Assembly: GCA_031392925.1 (NCBI GenBank)
Contig: JANMVV010000049.1
Location: 50,885 to 114,884, forward strand
Direction: 5' to 3'
Length of the DNA: 64,000 nucleotides
DNA from: JAGNNV01 sp031392925
Lineage (GTDB): Bacteria; Acidobacteriota; Vicinamibacteria; Fen-336; JAGNNV01
The notes beneath the pieces are model-generated. The model had not been told where the DNA came from. It saw nothing but the letters and a program-made list of their open reading frames with translations, and searched no databases. Below, one piece after another: positions 1 through 8,241 of the stretch; within the stretch, counting starts at the first letter, position 1, and each line of letters starts with the position of its first letter. A program made the position numbers and the translations under genes.

Positions 1-190
1 AAGCCGCCCGCACGGCATCGGCCTGGTGCCCGACCACGACCACGGTCTCCGCGCCGAGTTCCTCGCACAGGTCGAGGACATAGTCCAGCAGGGGGCGGCC
101 CGCCGCTTCATGAAGAACCTTTGGTCGCGCGGAATTCATCCGCGTGCCTTTCCCAGCCGCCAGCACGACCGCCCGAAGCGCAGATGGCAT
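1..190 (-). CDS. glmU: GlmU N-terminus (partial): bifunctional N-acetylglucosamine-1-phosphate uridyltransferase
   Basis: Only the first 63 residues lie in the window; the gene continues past the left edge. The start is ATG at 190. The visible part holds the nucleotide-binding signature of the GlmU pyrophosphorylase domain: LAAGKGTRM at residues 10-18 followed by RPKVLH at 22-27, then a Rossmann-type strand VVVVGH. GlmU makes UDP-GlcNAc in the cytoplasm for peptidoglycan and lipid A, which fits lpxC about 0.9 kb away. The C-terminal acetyltransferase domain cannot be seen, so a single-domain sugar nucleotidyltransferase is possible, but PKVLH favours GlmU. A TPR gene lies 53 bp upstream on the same strand. 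Confidence 0.85.
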   Translation of the reverse strand, partial: MPSALRAVVLAAGKGTRMNSARPKVLHEAAGRPLLDYVLDLCEELGAETVVVVGHQADAVRAA

Positions 191-243
191 GACCGATTTT
201 CGAGCGATAGGCGACTCGATCTCTGGTGGCCTTCTTAGAGAAC

Positions 244-750
244 TCAGGCCGCGGTCAGAGCTTCGAAGGCCGGGTTGCCCAGAAGGGCCGCGAACTCGCC
301 GTCAAGGGGGGCCTGCGCGCGACGCTCCGCCGAAAGGGAGCACGCGGTCTTCAGAGAGGCGAGGGCCTCATCGACCTTCTCGCGGCGGGCCCGCACGATG
401 GCGAGAGAGTAGTGCGCGTCCGCGTTTTTCGGCTCCTCGGCCAGAACCGCGTCGATGTCTTTTTCGGCCGCGTCGAGGTCACCGGCGTTGAGCGCGATGA
501 TTCCCGCGAGCAGACGCTCGGCTATGTTCTTCGGACGTCCGGTGCGGCTCGCGTCCTTGGTCAGGTTCATCGCGCCAAAACGTCGCGCCCGGTCGAGGAT
601 GTCGATCTCATCCGAAAACTGAGACTCGATGACGCCGAGCGCTTCCTTCGCCTTGTCGGCCTCGCCCTTGAAGGCGGCGCGTACAACCTTTGCAAAGGCT
701 TCGGTTGCGAGTTCTCTTCGGCGGTCGTCCGCGAGCGGCTTCTTCGACAT
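244..750 (-). CDS. TPR-repeat protein of unknown function
   Basis: A 168-residue protein, ATG start at 750. There is no signal peptide or membrane segment, so it is probably cytoplasmic. The C-terminal half (about residues 75-135) reads as two helical repeats with TPR-like spacing: alanine/leucine-rich helices, then the turn EEPKNADAHYSLAIVRARR. The N-terminal half is charged and helical. It probably shares a transcript with glmU (53 bp gap). TPRs mediate protein contacts; the partner cannot be told from the sequence. Confidence 0.7.
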   Translation of the reverse strand: MSKKPLADDRRRELATEAFAKVVRAAFKGEADKAKEALGVIESQFSDEIDILDRARRFGAMNLTKDASRTGRPKNIAERLLAGIIALNAGDLDAAEKDIDAVLAEEPKNADAHYSLAIVRARREKVDEALASLKTACSLSAERRAQAPLDGEFAALLGNPAFEALTAA

Positions 751-1049
751 GGCTTTGCGATCTCTTTCTGAACTTCTGATGGCGTGGAAACTATGGAAGA
801 CCGCAGTTTTAGCGGCGCGAAACGATCGGGCGGGACCGATGAATGTACCACAGGACAGTCGATCTTCGTGCTGTGTCTAACAGAACCTGCCCGTGGCTCA
901 GGAGACACTGATTGAAGCGTCGGAGTGGTCGCCCGGCCACAGAGGCGCACGTCCGGTCGATACTTCTAACCAATTGATAAACAAAGCCTTAAACAAATGT
1001 GTTCAGCCTCTGGTGTCAGGGTACAGCAATTGCAACGCCAAAGTCACCT

Positions 1050-1940
1050 GTGCGCCAACGCACCCTCCAACGAATTGTCGAAACTCAGGGCGTCGGCCTC
1101 CATTCCGGCAAGCTGGTTTCGCTCCGTCTTCTGCCTGCCCCCGCCAACACCGGTATCGTCTTCGTACGTACGGACCTTGAGAATCGCGAGATTCCGGCCC
1201 GAGTCGAATGGGTGGCGCAGCAGGAGCTCGCGATGTCCTTGAGGCGGGACGGAGCGCAGGTGATGACCGTGGAGCATCTCCTCGCCGCACTCTACGCCAC
1301 GGGGGTCGACAACCTTCGCGTCGAGCTCAACGGTCCAGAGATTCCGGTCTTCGATGGATCCTCCCGGATGTTCCTGCATCTTATCGACGAGGCCGGCGTC
1401 AAGAACCTGGCGGCTTTTCAGAGCACCATGGTGGTTCGACGCTCGGTTCGGGTGGCCTCCCCAAATGGCGACCGGTCCGTGCTGATCGAGCCCTCCGACG
1501 AGTTCGAGGTCGACTACTCGATCGAATTCGACCACGCTCTCGTGGGACGGCAGCGGGTCGCTCTCGATGTCACCGAGGAGAGTTTTCGGAACGAGCTTTC
1601 CACCGCTCGGACCTTCTGTTTCCTCAAGGACGTTGAAGCCATGCGCGCGCGCGGCCTGGCCCTTGGCGGGTCACTCGAAAGCGCGGTCGTGATTGGAGAG
1701 AATGGGTTCCTCTCCAGCCCACGGATGAAGGACGAGTTCGTGCGGCACAAGGCCCTCGATGTCGTTGGCGACCTGGCCCTGCTCGGTTTCCGTCTTCGTG
1801 GACGCGTGGTCGCGCAGTGCGCGGGCCACGCTCTTCACGCGGAGCTGGTACGCGCTCTTTTGCGCGACCACGCCGCCTGGACGATCGAGACCTCGACCTC
1901 TCACATCTCCGGTTTCGAACACGTGGCAGCTTCCGCCTAG
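1050..1940 (+). CDS. lpxC: LpxC, UDP-3-O-acyl-N-acetylglucosamine deacetylase
   Basis: Catalyses the committed step of lipid A synthesis in the cytoplasm, so the organism is expected to build lipid A. With the GTG at 1050 as start the protein has 296 residues and begins MRQRTLQRIVETQGVGLHSG, which matches the family N-terminus. The in-frame ATG at 999 would add 17 non-family residues. Zinc ligands are visible as H76 (VEHLLA), H233 and D237 (HKALDVVGD), and the catalytic H260 in GHALH. The motif NGPEIPVFDGSS is also present. No convincing Shine-Dalgarno precedes either start, so the start is the least certain part. The gene is alone on this strand and ends at a strong terminator. Confidence 0.93.
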   Translation: MRQRTLQRIVETQGVGLHSGKLVSLRLLPAPANTGIVFVRTDLENREIPARVEWVAQQELAMSLRRDGAQVMTVEHLLAALYATGVDNLRVELNGPEIPVFDGSSRMFLHLIDEAGVKNLAAFQSTMVVRRSVRVASPNGDRSVLIEPSDEFEVDYSIEFDHALVGRQRVALDVTEESFRNELSTARTFCFLKDVEAMRARGLALGGSLESAVVIGENGFLSSPRMKDEFVRHKALDVVGDLALLGFRLRGRVVAQCAGHALHAELVRALLRDHAAWTIETSTSHISGFEHVAASA

Positions 1941-1984
1941 GCAGCCACCGCCCGCCCGCTCCGGGGTGGCATTGAGAAAAACCC

Positions 1985-2020
1985 AAAAAAAAGCCCGCTC
2001 CTGTAAGCGGGCTTTTCTTC
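1985..2020. terminator. Bidirectional intrinsic terminator between convergent lpxC and exbD
   Basis: A perfect 8-bp stem, AGCCCGCT (1992-1999) with AGCGGGCT (2006-2013), encloses a 6-nt loop. It is flanked by an A-run on the left (1985-1992) and a T-rich run on the right (2013-2020). It can therefore end lpxC on the plus strand and the tonB-exbBD operon on the minus strand. Confidence 0.9.
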
Positions 2021-2045
2021 TTCTGTCCCCGGAGGGAGCCCTGGT

Positions 2046-2513
2046 TTACTGGGGCGGCTGAGAAGGCGCCGCGGCGGCGGTATCGGAGATGATGCCGACG
2101 CGGTCGGCGCCCGCGCCCCGCGCGATGTCCATCGCCTCCACCACCTTGCCGTAGAGCGACTTCGCGTCCCCGCGCACGAAGATGGTCTTATCGTTTCTGG
2201 TCTGGAAGACATCCTTGAGTTTCTGGTCCAGCTCCTCAAGGCTCGCCATCGGGAGCTTGTTGACGGAGATGGCGCCCGATTCGCTGATTTCCATAACAAG
2301 AACCTCTTTGTTGATGGGGGGAGGCGGCTGATTCTTATTGTCCTTGGGAAGGGCGATATCGACGCCCTTCTGGGCGGTGGGCGTCACCAGCATGAAGATG
2401 ATGAGCAGCACCAGCATCACGTCGATGAGAGGCGTGATGTTGATGTCCGAGACGGACTTCGGCCCTTCGGCGTAGTGGGCCTCCTCGTGCTTCTTCTTTT
2501 TCGCCTGCGCCAT
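2046..2513 (-). CDS. exbD: ExbD/TolR-family protein (second copy)
   Basis: A 155-residue inner-membrane protein of the proton-driven TonB/Tol energiser. The N-terminus is basic (MAQAKKKK). A single membrane segment (about residues 27-45, DVMLVLLIIFMLVTP) follows the family motif SDINITPLID, which contains the conserved membrane Asp. The rest is the periplasmic domain, with a short PPPP stretch in a linker. The C-terminus is Ala/Pro/Gln-rich. The ATG at 2513 lies 4 bp after the stop of the preceding exbD gene, so longer in-frame extensions are unlikely. It is the last gene of tonB-exbB-exbD-exbD. Confidence 0.9.
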   Translation of the reverse strand: MAQAKKKKHEEAHYAEGPKSVSDINITPLIDVMLVLLIIFMLVTPTAQKGVDIALPKDNKNQPPPPINKEVLVMEISESGAISVNKLPMASLEELDQKLKDVFQTRNDKTIFVRGDAKSLYGKVVEAMDIARGAGADRVGIISDTAAAAPSQPPQ

Positions 2514-2517
2514 GGTC

Positions 2518-2949
2518 TTAGCCCTCCACCTTGGGTTCGGAAATGAGCGCGATTTCTTCAACGCCCGCATCGCGGCAGGCGTCCATCACCTTCATGACTT
2601 CACCGTACTCGATCTTGATGTCCGCCTTCAGGAAGGCCACCTTGTCGGTGTCTCCCTTTTCCTCGAGCGCCTTCACCAGAAGCTCCTTGAGCTCGGGAAT
2701 GCCACCATCAAGCTTCCGACCCTTGAAGAAGACGGTGAAGTTCCGGGTGAACCCGATCGTGATGTTGTCCTGCTCGTCCTTGCGCTCTTTGGTGTTCGCT
2801 GCCTTGGGCAGCTCGACATCGACGCCCTTGTTGATGAGGGGCGTGATCACCATGAAGATGATCAGAAGCACGATCATGATGTCGGCCATGGGCGTCACGT
2901 TGATGTCCGCGATCGCACTGCCTTTTTTTGCGCCGACTGCCATCGACAT
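2518..2949 (-). CDS. exbD: ExbD/TolR-family protein (first copy)
   Basis: A 143-residue ExbD/TolR protein with motif IADINVTPMADI leading into one membrane helix (IMIVLLIIFMVITPL), then a periplasmic domain. The ATG at 2949 follows GGAGG with an 11-nt gap, which decides the start against longer upstream extensions. The periplasmic part differs clearly from the adjacent second ExbD (DNITIGFTRNFTVFFKGR), so the two are diverged paralogues that could form a heteromeric complex with ExbB. The Asp in the membrane motif is conserved, so proton use is expected. Confidence 0.9.
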   Translation of the reverse strand: MSMAVGAKKGSAIADINVTPMADIMIVLLIIFMVITPLINKGVDVELPKAANTKERKDEQDNITIGFTRNFTVFFKGRKLDGGIPELKELLVKALEEKGDTDKVAFLKADIKIEYGEVMKVMDACRDAGVEEIALISEPKVEG

Positions 2950-3047
2950 GGTGTTTGCGAGCCTCCGTTGAATACTGCGGGGTGCCAGACAAGCCCCCCA
3001 AGATCCCCCGCCGCCCGCGAGGACCTCTTTGGGCTTTCGGCCGATGT

Positions 3048-3719
3048 TTAGGCGATCTTCTTCACGAAGTCGAGGAGCTCCGAACCGGAGTTGTCCATCT
3101 CGACCGTAAAGCCGTCCACCTGACCGGCGAAGTAGTTGTACGCCCACACCGCGACGATGGCCACGACGAGGCCAAGAGCGGTGGTGATGAGCGCTTCTGC
3201 GATGCCGGCGGAGATCGCCGCGATACCGCCCGAGCCGGTCATAGCCATGCCCGAGAACGCATTGATGATGCCGAAGGTCGTTCCGAACAGACCAACGAAG
3301 GGCGCGGTGGCGCCGGTGGTGGCCAGGAAGGAGAGACCCTTCTTGAGGTCAGCGAGGTTGACCGCGGTCGCCCGCTGCATGGCGCGCTTGGCCGCTTCAA
3401 GAGCGGCGTCCTTGTCGGTTTCGCCCGTGGCGCCCTGGAACTGCCATTCCTGCAGACCGGCGAGCGATACTTTGGCGAGGTGGGAGGACTTCATGCCCGA
3501 GGAGCCCGAGAGATCCACGGCTTCCTTCAACTTACCGGCCTTGAGCAGACGGGCCACGTCGGCCGCGTACTTCCTCGACTGAGCCTTGGCGCTGGTAAAG
3601 AGCTTCCAGCGGTCGAAGATGATCGAGATTGACCAGATGGACATGATGAGCAGGGTGAAGACAACGCCCTTCGCAACCCAGCCCATGCTGGACCACAGAT
3701 GCGCCATATCGAATTGCAT
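3048..3719 (-). CDS. exbB: ExbB/TolQ/MotA-family proton channel protein
   Basis: A 223-residue inner-membrane protein. The first membrane segment (about residues 14-34) carries VVFTLLIMSIWSISIIFD. The second and third segments flank the family core: TGATAPFVGLFGTTFGIINAF, then IAEALITTALGLVVAIVAVWAYN. With ExbD it forms the stator that uses proton flow to drive TonB. AGGAG lies 9 nt before the ATG at 3719. It sits between tonB and two exbD genes, so it probably energises outer-membrane uptake rather than flagella. Confidence 0.93.
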   Translation of the reverse strand: MQFDMAHLWSSMGWVAKGVVFTLLIMSIWSISIIFDRWKLFTSAKAQSRKYAADVARLLKAGKLKEAVDLSGSSGMKSSHLAKVSLAGLQEWQFQGATGETDKDAALEAAKRAMQRATAVNLADLKKGLSFLATTGATAPFVGLFGTTFGIINAFSGMAMTGSGGIAAISAGIAEALITTALGLVVAIVAVWAYNYFAGQVDGFTVEMDNSGSELLDFVKKIA

Positions 3720-3770
3720 TTTTTGAGACTCCTAAGGTCGGTTATTGAGAGGTAGGACGAGAGGGGAGGG

Positions 3771-4481
3771 CTAGTTCAGCCTGAAGTTGACTGTCACCGT
3801 CATGATGACGGGGACCGGCACGCCGTTCAGGAGCGTGGGAGTGTACTGCCATTGCTTGACCGCATCGATGCCGGCCTGATCGAGCAGGGGGATTCCGCGC
3901 AGGACCTTGACGTCCGTGACGCGGCCCTGGGGGCTGATGGTGCACTCGAGAATGACGATGCCCTGGACTCTCGCCTGCTTGGCGATGTCCGGGTAGACCG
4001 GGGCCACGTTCTTGGTCTTCGTAGGCTCCTTGATGTTGCCGCCGACCCGCACGGCCTGGACCACGGGAGGGGGCTCGGCCGGCAATCCACCGACGATTCC
4101 GCCGGCCACGCCACCCTCAACACCTCCCGCCCCGCCCGCGCCGAGATCGATTCCCGCTGACGGTCTGATTTCCTGTGGCACTTCCACCGGGGCCACGAAC
4201 TTCGTCTCCTGAACTGGAGGCGGGGCCGCCTGCTGCACAACCTTGGGAGCCGGGGGCGGGGGGGGAGGCGGGGGAGGGGGAGCGGCCGCCGGCTCGACGA
4301 AGAAGGCCTTGACCGCGGCCGCCGGCTCAGGAAGCTCCTGGGCCTGGAGGAGGGGGACAATCACCACCGCCAGGAGTCCGATGGCATGGAGCGCCAGGGA
4401 AATGGAGAAGAACAGGCTCCGCTTGGGCCGATGACCCTTGGTGTCCGATTCCACTAAGTCTTCAAACAGTTTTCGTTCCAT
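3771..4481 (-). CDS. tonB: TonB-family energy transducer
   Basis: A 236-residue protein with cytoplasmic N-terminus, one membrane anchor (about residues 24-46), a poly-proline periplasmic linker (ten consecutive prolines near residue 70), a Gly/Val-rich spacer (GGVEGGVAGG) and a C-terminal TonB domain (about 150-236: VYPDIAKQARVQGIVILE ... WQYTP). It passes energy from ExbB/ExbD to TonB-dependent outer-membrane receptors; no receptor gene is in the window. An AGGTGA Shine-Dalgarno precedes the ATG. It is the first gene of the operon, behind a good promoter. Confidence 0.92.
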   Translation of the reverse strand: MERKLFEDLVESDTKGHRPKRSLFFSISLALHAIGLLAVVIVPLLQAQELPEPAAAVKAFFVEPAAAPPPPPPPPPPAPKVVQQAAPPPVQETKFVAPVEVPQEIRPSAGIDLGAGGAGGVEGGVAGGIVGGLPAEPPPVVQAVRVGGNIKEPTKTKNVAPVYPDIAKQARVQGIVILECTISPQGRVTDVKVLRGIPLLDQAGIDAVKQWQYTPTLLNGVPVPVIMTVTVNFRLN

Positions 4482-4924
4482 CTGTCACCTCGCTCTTGTC
4501 TTTCGAGATCAAGAGACGTTTCGAAGGTGGATGAGGTCAATGAAGAACCAATTTTCCGAAACGGTTCTCGTCGGATAAGTCATCGAATTGTAGACACCGT
4601 GACGAAACACTGTCAACGAATTGCCGCGCATTCTTTCGCCACATTTCGGCAGGCGCCCGTTGTGATCGCTCGGGCACCGGTAAGATAATTCACCACGCAC
4701 TATAGACAGAAGACGCGCGAAACACATGAATCGTTGACGTAACTTCGACCGCTGCCCTACAATTCCCCGAAGCCGTCGGCTTCTTTCCAAGATCGATCCA
4801 TCCTCCAACCCGGCCGATCGTCCTCAAACCGAGGTCGCCGTTTCGGAGAAACAAGCTCCCCTATCCCTCACCGCCCGCAGGAAAAGCGGGTAGCGAGAAC
4901 CAAGCCCCCTTGAAAGACACCAAC
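4482..4924. other. Intergenic interval between divergent tonB operon and TPR lipoprotein gene
   Basis: About 440 bp without a credible gene. It is less GC-rich than the flanks. The left part holds the tonB promoter (4587-4616). I recognise no RNA gene, terminator or repeat in 4617-4924. A promoter for the rightward lipoprotein gene must lie here but no clear -35/-10 pair stands out. Confidence 0.5.
4587..4616 (-). promoter_or_regulatory. Sigma70-type promoter of tonB-exbB-exbD-exbD
   Basis: On the minus strand TTGACA (4616-4611) is followed after 18 bp by TACAAT (4592-4587). This gives a start near 4580 and a leader of roughly 100 nt before tonB. No Fur-box-like 19-bp dyad was recognised over it, so iron control is not supported by what can be seen. 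Confidence 0.65.
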
Positions 4925-5947
4925 ATGAGGCACGCGATTCGGACCCTGGCCGTCATTCTCCTTGCAATTCCTGTTCTGAATTGCGGGCCGGTTCAAGCGC
5001 GGACGGCGCTTCGAGAGGGGCACAAGCTCTACAAGGACGAGAGCTTCAAGAAGGCGATCGAACAATACGACATCGTCCTCGAGAAGGATCCTTCGAACAT
5101 CGAGGCCACCTTTTACCGGGGAAGCTCGTACCACCAGCTCTTCCGGCCCGGAAAGGACGACACGAAGGTCAACCTGGAATCCGCGATCAAGGATTACAAG
5201 GTGGTTCTTGCGAACCCCCCTTCGGCCGGCGACAAGAAGTACCCTGTCCTTAAGAAGAACGCGCTCTCGGCCCTGATCGGAATTTACGCCGACGATCCGT
5301 ATCGCGACTTCGACACCGCGATGAAGTACGCGGGAGAACTGACGAACAGCGAGCCCGGCAACCTGCAGAACCTGTTCGCCATGGCGAACCTCTACGAGAA
5401 GTTCGGCAAGGTGAACGAGGCGGAAGGAGCCTATAAGAAGGCCGTCGAAATCGCCCCGAAGGATCCGAAGGCATGCGGAGCTCTGGCCGGCTTCTACAAC
5501 AAGACCCTCTGGGACGAAAAGGGCGTGCCGGTTGGCGACGGCGGGGCCGGCCGGGGCCGTTTCGACGATGCCGTCAACCAGCTCAAACAGTGCGCCGAGC
5601 TCGATCCCAAGGATCCCAAGGGCTACTACACCGTGGCCACGTTCTACTGGGATCAGTGCTACCGCGGCCCCCTTCTCGACGACGCCCGCAAGAAGCAGCT
5701 CGCCGATGAGGGAATGGAGTTCGTGAACAAGGCGCTCGCCCTCAAGGGCGACTTCGTAGAAGCCCTGATCTACAAGGGTCTGCTCCTCCGCGAGGAGGCC
5801 AAGCTGACCCGGAACCCGGCCACGCGCAACAGCCTCATGGAGGAAGCACAGGTCCTTCAGAAGCAGGCCGTCGAGCTCAAGAAGCAGCAGGACGCTGAGC
5901 TGGCTGAGAAGACGAAACAGGCGGCCGCGTCCGCCTCATCCAACTAG
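4925..5947 (+). CDS. TPR-repeat lipoprotein
   Basis: A 340-residue protein. The N-terminus is a lipoprotein signal with charged MRHAIR, a hydrophobic stretch and lipobox PVLNCG (Cys at about residue 21), so it is expected on a membrane facing the periplasm. The rest is helical repeats of TPR type, for example HKLYKDESFKKAIEQYDIVLEKDPSN and NEAEGAYKKAVEIAPKDP, ending in a Lys/Gln/Ala-rich helix. The ATG at 4925 is chosen because it puts the charged residues right before the hydrophobic stretch; an in-frame TTG lies at 4910. Function unknown; scaffolding in the envelope is an inference. Confidence 0.8.
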   Translation: MRHAIRTLAVILLAIPVLNCGPVQARTALREGHKLYKDESFKKAIEQYDIVLEKDPSNIEATFYRGSSYHQLFRPGKDDTKVNLESAIKDYKVVLANPPSAGDKKYPVLKKNALSALIGIYADDPYRDFDTAMKYAGELTNSEPGNLQNLFAMANLYEKFGKVNEAEGAYKKAVEIAPKDPKACGALAGFYNKTLWDEKGVPVGDGGAGRGRFDDAVNQLKQCAELDPKDPKGYYTVATFYWDQCYRGPLLDDARKKQLADEGMEFVNKALALKGDFVEALIYKGLLLREEAKLTRNPATRNSLMEEAQVLQKQAVELKKQQDAELAEKTKQAAASASSN

Positions 5948-5997
5948 CCGACCTCCAGCCAAGGGCTCGGACAAGGGGACGCCCTCAAGGGACGAGG

Positions 5998-6372
5998 TCA
6001 GCCCGCCTTCTTCTTTGAAGTCTTGGGGGCCGCCGCCTTCTTTCTCGTTGTCCGGGTTCGGGCCTTCGCTCCCGATGGGGCTTTGACGGCGGACGACGGT
6101 TTCGCGCCGAGACGACGCACATAGGCCGACAGCATCTCGTTCTCGTAGGTGACCGAGTTGAGGAAGAGCGACTCGGCGAGGTAGGCGCGCTGCTCGGAGG
6201 CGCTCATCTGGTCAATGAGAGACAGGATCTGCGTGCGCATGGTCTCGAACGAAGAATTGAGAACACTGCCGAGCGTGATCTCCTGGTAGAGCGCCTCGAT
6301 GATGGCCAGAAGATCGCCATCGAGGGGAACCTCGAAGCCGGTGGACAGACGGACGTTTCGTGCCTTCGACAT
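5998..6372 (-). CDS. Small protein with Lys/Ala-rich tail, third gene of sigma-STAS unit
   Basis: A 124-residue protein I do not recognise. Residues 1-85 are a mixed, mostly helical domain without signal peptide or cysteines (LSTGFEVPLDGDLLAIIEALYQEI). The last 30 residues are a basic, disordered tail with RTTRKKAAAPKTSKKK, of the kind seen on DNA- or RNA-binding proteins and histone H1-like tails. Its start codon overlaps the stop of the STAS gene (TAATG), which indicates translational coupling, so it probably works with the STAS and sigma proteins. Whether it is an anti-sigma or binding partner cannot be told. Confidence 0.65.
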   Translation of the reverse strand: MSKARNVRLSTGFEVPLDGDLLAIIEALYQEITLGSVLNSSFETMRTQILSLIDQMSASEQRAYLAESLFLNSVTYENEMLSAYVRRLGAKPSSAVKAPSGAKARTRTTRKKAAAPKTSKKKAG

Positions 6373-6728
6373 TATTGCTTCCCGGCCGCGGGCCCGAAGG
6401 CCTTCAAGGCTTCCTCTTCCTCGCGGAAGATGGGCACTATCTTGTGGACGCCGGCCATGGACAACATGGTTTCGACCCGCGCCTGGGGGGCCAGGATGTG
6501 CAGCCCGCCCCCCTCATCCTTGGCCATACGGTAGATGTCCATGATGCAGCCGATGGTCGCGCTGTCGATGTAGGACACGGCCCCAAGGTCCAGAACCAGA
6601 GACCGGGCCCCGCCATCCACCGCTTCCTTCGTCTTTGCGACGAGGGTCGGGAGCAGCGGGTAGATAACTCGGGCGGTCTGAACGCGGATGATGGTCGCGT
6701 CGCCAATTTTCTCAATCGAAAGATCCAC
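6372..6728 (-). CDS. STAS-domain anti-sigma-factor antagonist-like protein
   Basis: A 118-residue single STAS domain. The GTG at 6728 is chosen because AAGGAG sits 6 nt before it; an in-frame TTG 18 nt upstream would place that motif inside the coding region. The motif YIDSATIG puts the usual phosphorylatable Ser at S56, after D55, as in SpoIIAA/RsbV. Such proteins bind anti-sigma kinases when unphosphorylated. The gene lies 30 bp after an ECF sigma gene and overlaps the next gene, suggesting a local regulatory unit. No partner kinase of the HATPase type is in the window. Confidence 0.85.
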   Translation of the reverse strand: MDLSIEKIGDATIIRVQTARVIYPLLPTLVAKTKEAVDGGARSLVLDLGAVSYIDSATIGCIMDIYRMAKDEGGGLHILAPQARVETMLSMAGVHKIVPIFREEEEALKAFGPAAGKQ

Positions 6729-6758
6729 GGTCTTCTCCTTCAACAAATGTCTTTCGTT

Positions 6759-7343
6759 TCAACGGGGCCCTTTGGCGCGGAGCGCTCTTGCGAGCTCCTC
6801 GCGACCCCGATTGATCCGGCTCTTGATCGTTCCGACCGGCAGGGAGAGTCTCACCGCCATTTCCTCGTAAGCGAGGCCCTTGAGGTCGCGCAGGACCACC
6901 GCCTCCCGGAGTTTCTCGGGTAGCAGGGCGAGGCCCTTTCGCAGGAACTCTTTTGCCTCCGAGGCTTCGATGGAGCGCAACGGATCGGTGGAGAGGGGAG
7001 CCACCGCCTGGTCGAAGGCCAGCCCATCGTCCACCATGGTTCGTTGTTCTCGCCGGGTGGAGCGATAGTTGTCGATGCAGTGGTTCCGGGCCACGGAGGC
7101 CAGCCACTTCGAAAAATCTGCAGAAACGTCGAACTTGCCGAGGTTTCTAAAGATGCGCAGGAAGATCTCCTGGGAAAGATCCTCGGCGCGGTCGTGGCGC
7201 CCGGTGAACTTGTACGCGATGTTGAACACCCGTCGCCGGTGCTTCACCACCAGCGTCTCCCAGGCCGCGCCATCGCCGGCCAGGCACAGGGCCACCATAA
7301 GCACGTCCTCGGGCCGCGGCGCGGTAGGGGTTGTTGAAAGCAC
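6759..7343 (-). CDS. ECF-family RNA polymerase sigma factor
   Basis: A 194-residue sigma70-family protein with GTG start at 7343. Region 2 is clear: RRRVFNIAYKFTGRHDRAEDLSQEIFLRIFRNL (given here only as a landmark around residues 37-69), then FSKWLASVARNHCIDNYR. Region 4 holds the helix-turn-helix: LPEKLREAVVLRDLKGLAYEEMA and GTIKSRINRGR. There is no region 1 or 3, as expected for ECF factors. No anti-sigma gene with a membrane segment follows; instead a STAS protein and a basic protein do. The regulon is unknown. Confidence 0.92.
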   Translation of the reverse strand: MLSTTPTAPRPEDVLMVALCLAGDGAAWETLVVKHRRRVFNIAYKFTGRHDRAEDLSQEIFLRIFRNLGKFDVSADFSKWLASVARNHCIDNYRSTRREQRTMVDDGLAFDQAVAPLSTDPLRSIEASEAKEFLRKGLALLPEKLREAVVLRDLKGLAYEEMAVRLSLPVGTIKSRINRGREELARALRAKGPR

Positions 7344-7402
7344 TTGGATGGGAGACTTTCCGGGGAAGTCGGTTCAGCCGCCAATAAGCAGAGGGCGCGG
7401 GC

Positions 7403-8209
7403 TCACTTCAACTCCGGCCGCCCCGCCTCGGTCCATGCGGTATACCAGAAGCTGCCCACGTCGGCGGCCGCGTTCGAGAGGAGATCGCTCAGAAGCCGGC
7501 CCGCCCGGAGTTCGAACGCCTCGAAGAAGGCGCCGGCGTAGGAGGACTTCCCGCGATAGGCCAGGCTGTCCGCGTACAGGATGTTGTCCACCCAGATGTG
7601 ACTCCGCACCATGGTGGAGAAGATGTAGTCTCGCGGATTCTCAAGTAGCCGGGCCGCCTCCGGGTTGATCTTGAGGCGTCCCTCCATGTCTTCGGGCAGC
7701 CGGGCCCCGAGTCGCTTCGCGACGCCCGCCTGGTCCGTCTTCTGGCCGTCGAAATTTTCCGTCATGGCGAGAGGGTTGTTCAGGTCGGCGGCGAGAATGG
7801 CGACTTCGTCCGCGGCCAGGAGGATCTTCTCCTTGTCGCCCGCTTTGAAGGCCGCGAGGAGACGCGCCTGGGCTTCGAGAAGGAGGAAGGGGAGCCGGCC
7901 CACGAGCCGGATATCGGCCTTGGCCTTGACGCCCGCCTCATCCTGCGGCACATCCTTGAACGGGAACGCTCCCAGGAGCTCCATCGCGAACCGTCGCCCC
8001 TCGGGCCGAGCCGGAGGATCCTCGTCGGGGGTGAGACTCGGCAGCTCGTACTTGTGGTCCTCGAAGTACTTCTTCTGGCCCTTGGGCAGGGTATCGATCG
8101 CCTTCCGGATCACCAGACGGTATACCGAATCGCTCCACGCGAACGCGGATCCAGGCATCAGGACCACGAGTACCACGAGGCCGAGCCGGGAGAGAGTGAT
8201 CAGTTTCAT
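7403..8209 (-). CDS. Secreted S1/P1-nuclease or zinc-phospholipase-like protein lacking the metal histidines
   Basis: A 268-residue exported protein, ATG at 8209 with GGAGG 5 nt upstream. A signal peptide (about residues 1-21) ends SAFA, just before a Trp that is the mature N-terminus, as in the S1/P1 nuclease / PLC zinc family (AWSDSVYRL). Other resemblances are LNNPLAMTENFDGQ and a late FWYTAWTEAG helix. The histidines expected after the first Trp and in the NPLH-type motif are absent here (Val/Tyr and Ala/Met instead). It is therefore a likely non-catalytic relative or uses other ligands. The family match is from memory and moderate. The comF gene lies 32 bp upstream. Confidence 0.55.
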   Translation of the reverse strand: MKLITLSRLGLVVLVVLMPGSAFAWSDSVYRLVIRKAIDTLPKGQKKYFEDHKYELPSLTPDEDPPARPEGRRFAMELLGAFPFKDVPQDEAGVKAKADIRLVGRLPFLLLEAQARLLAAFKAGDKEKILLAADEVAILAADLNNPLAMTENFDGQKTDQAGVAKRLGARLPEDMEGRLKINPEAARLLENPRDYIFSTMVRSHIWVDNILYADSLAYRGKSSYAGAFFEAFELRAGRLLSDLLSNAAADVGSFWYTAWTEAGRPELK

Positions 8210-8241
8210 TGGTTCCTCCGAATGAACGGTTGTCGAAAACC

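Noticed and set aside
4070..4310. Gly- and Pro-rich DNA as a possible repeat element
   Set aside because: It encodes the TonB linker regions; no array outside the gene.
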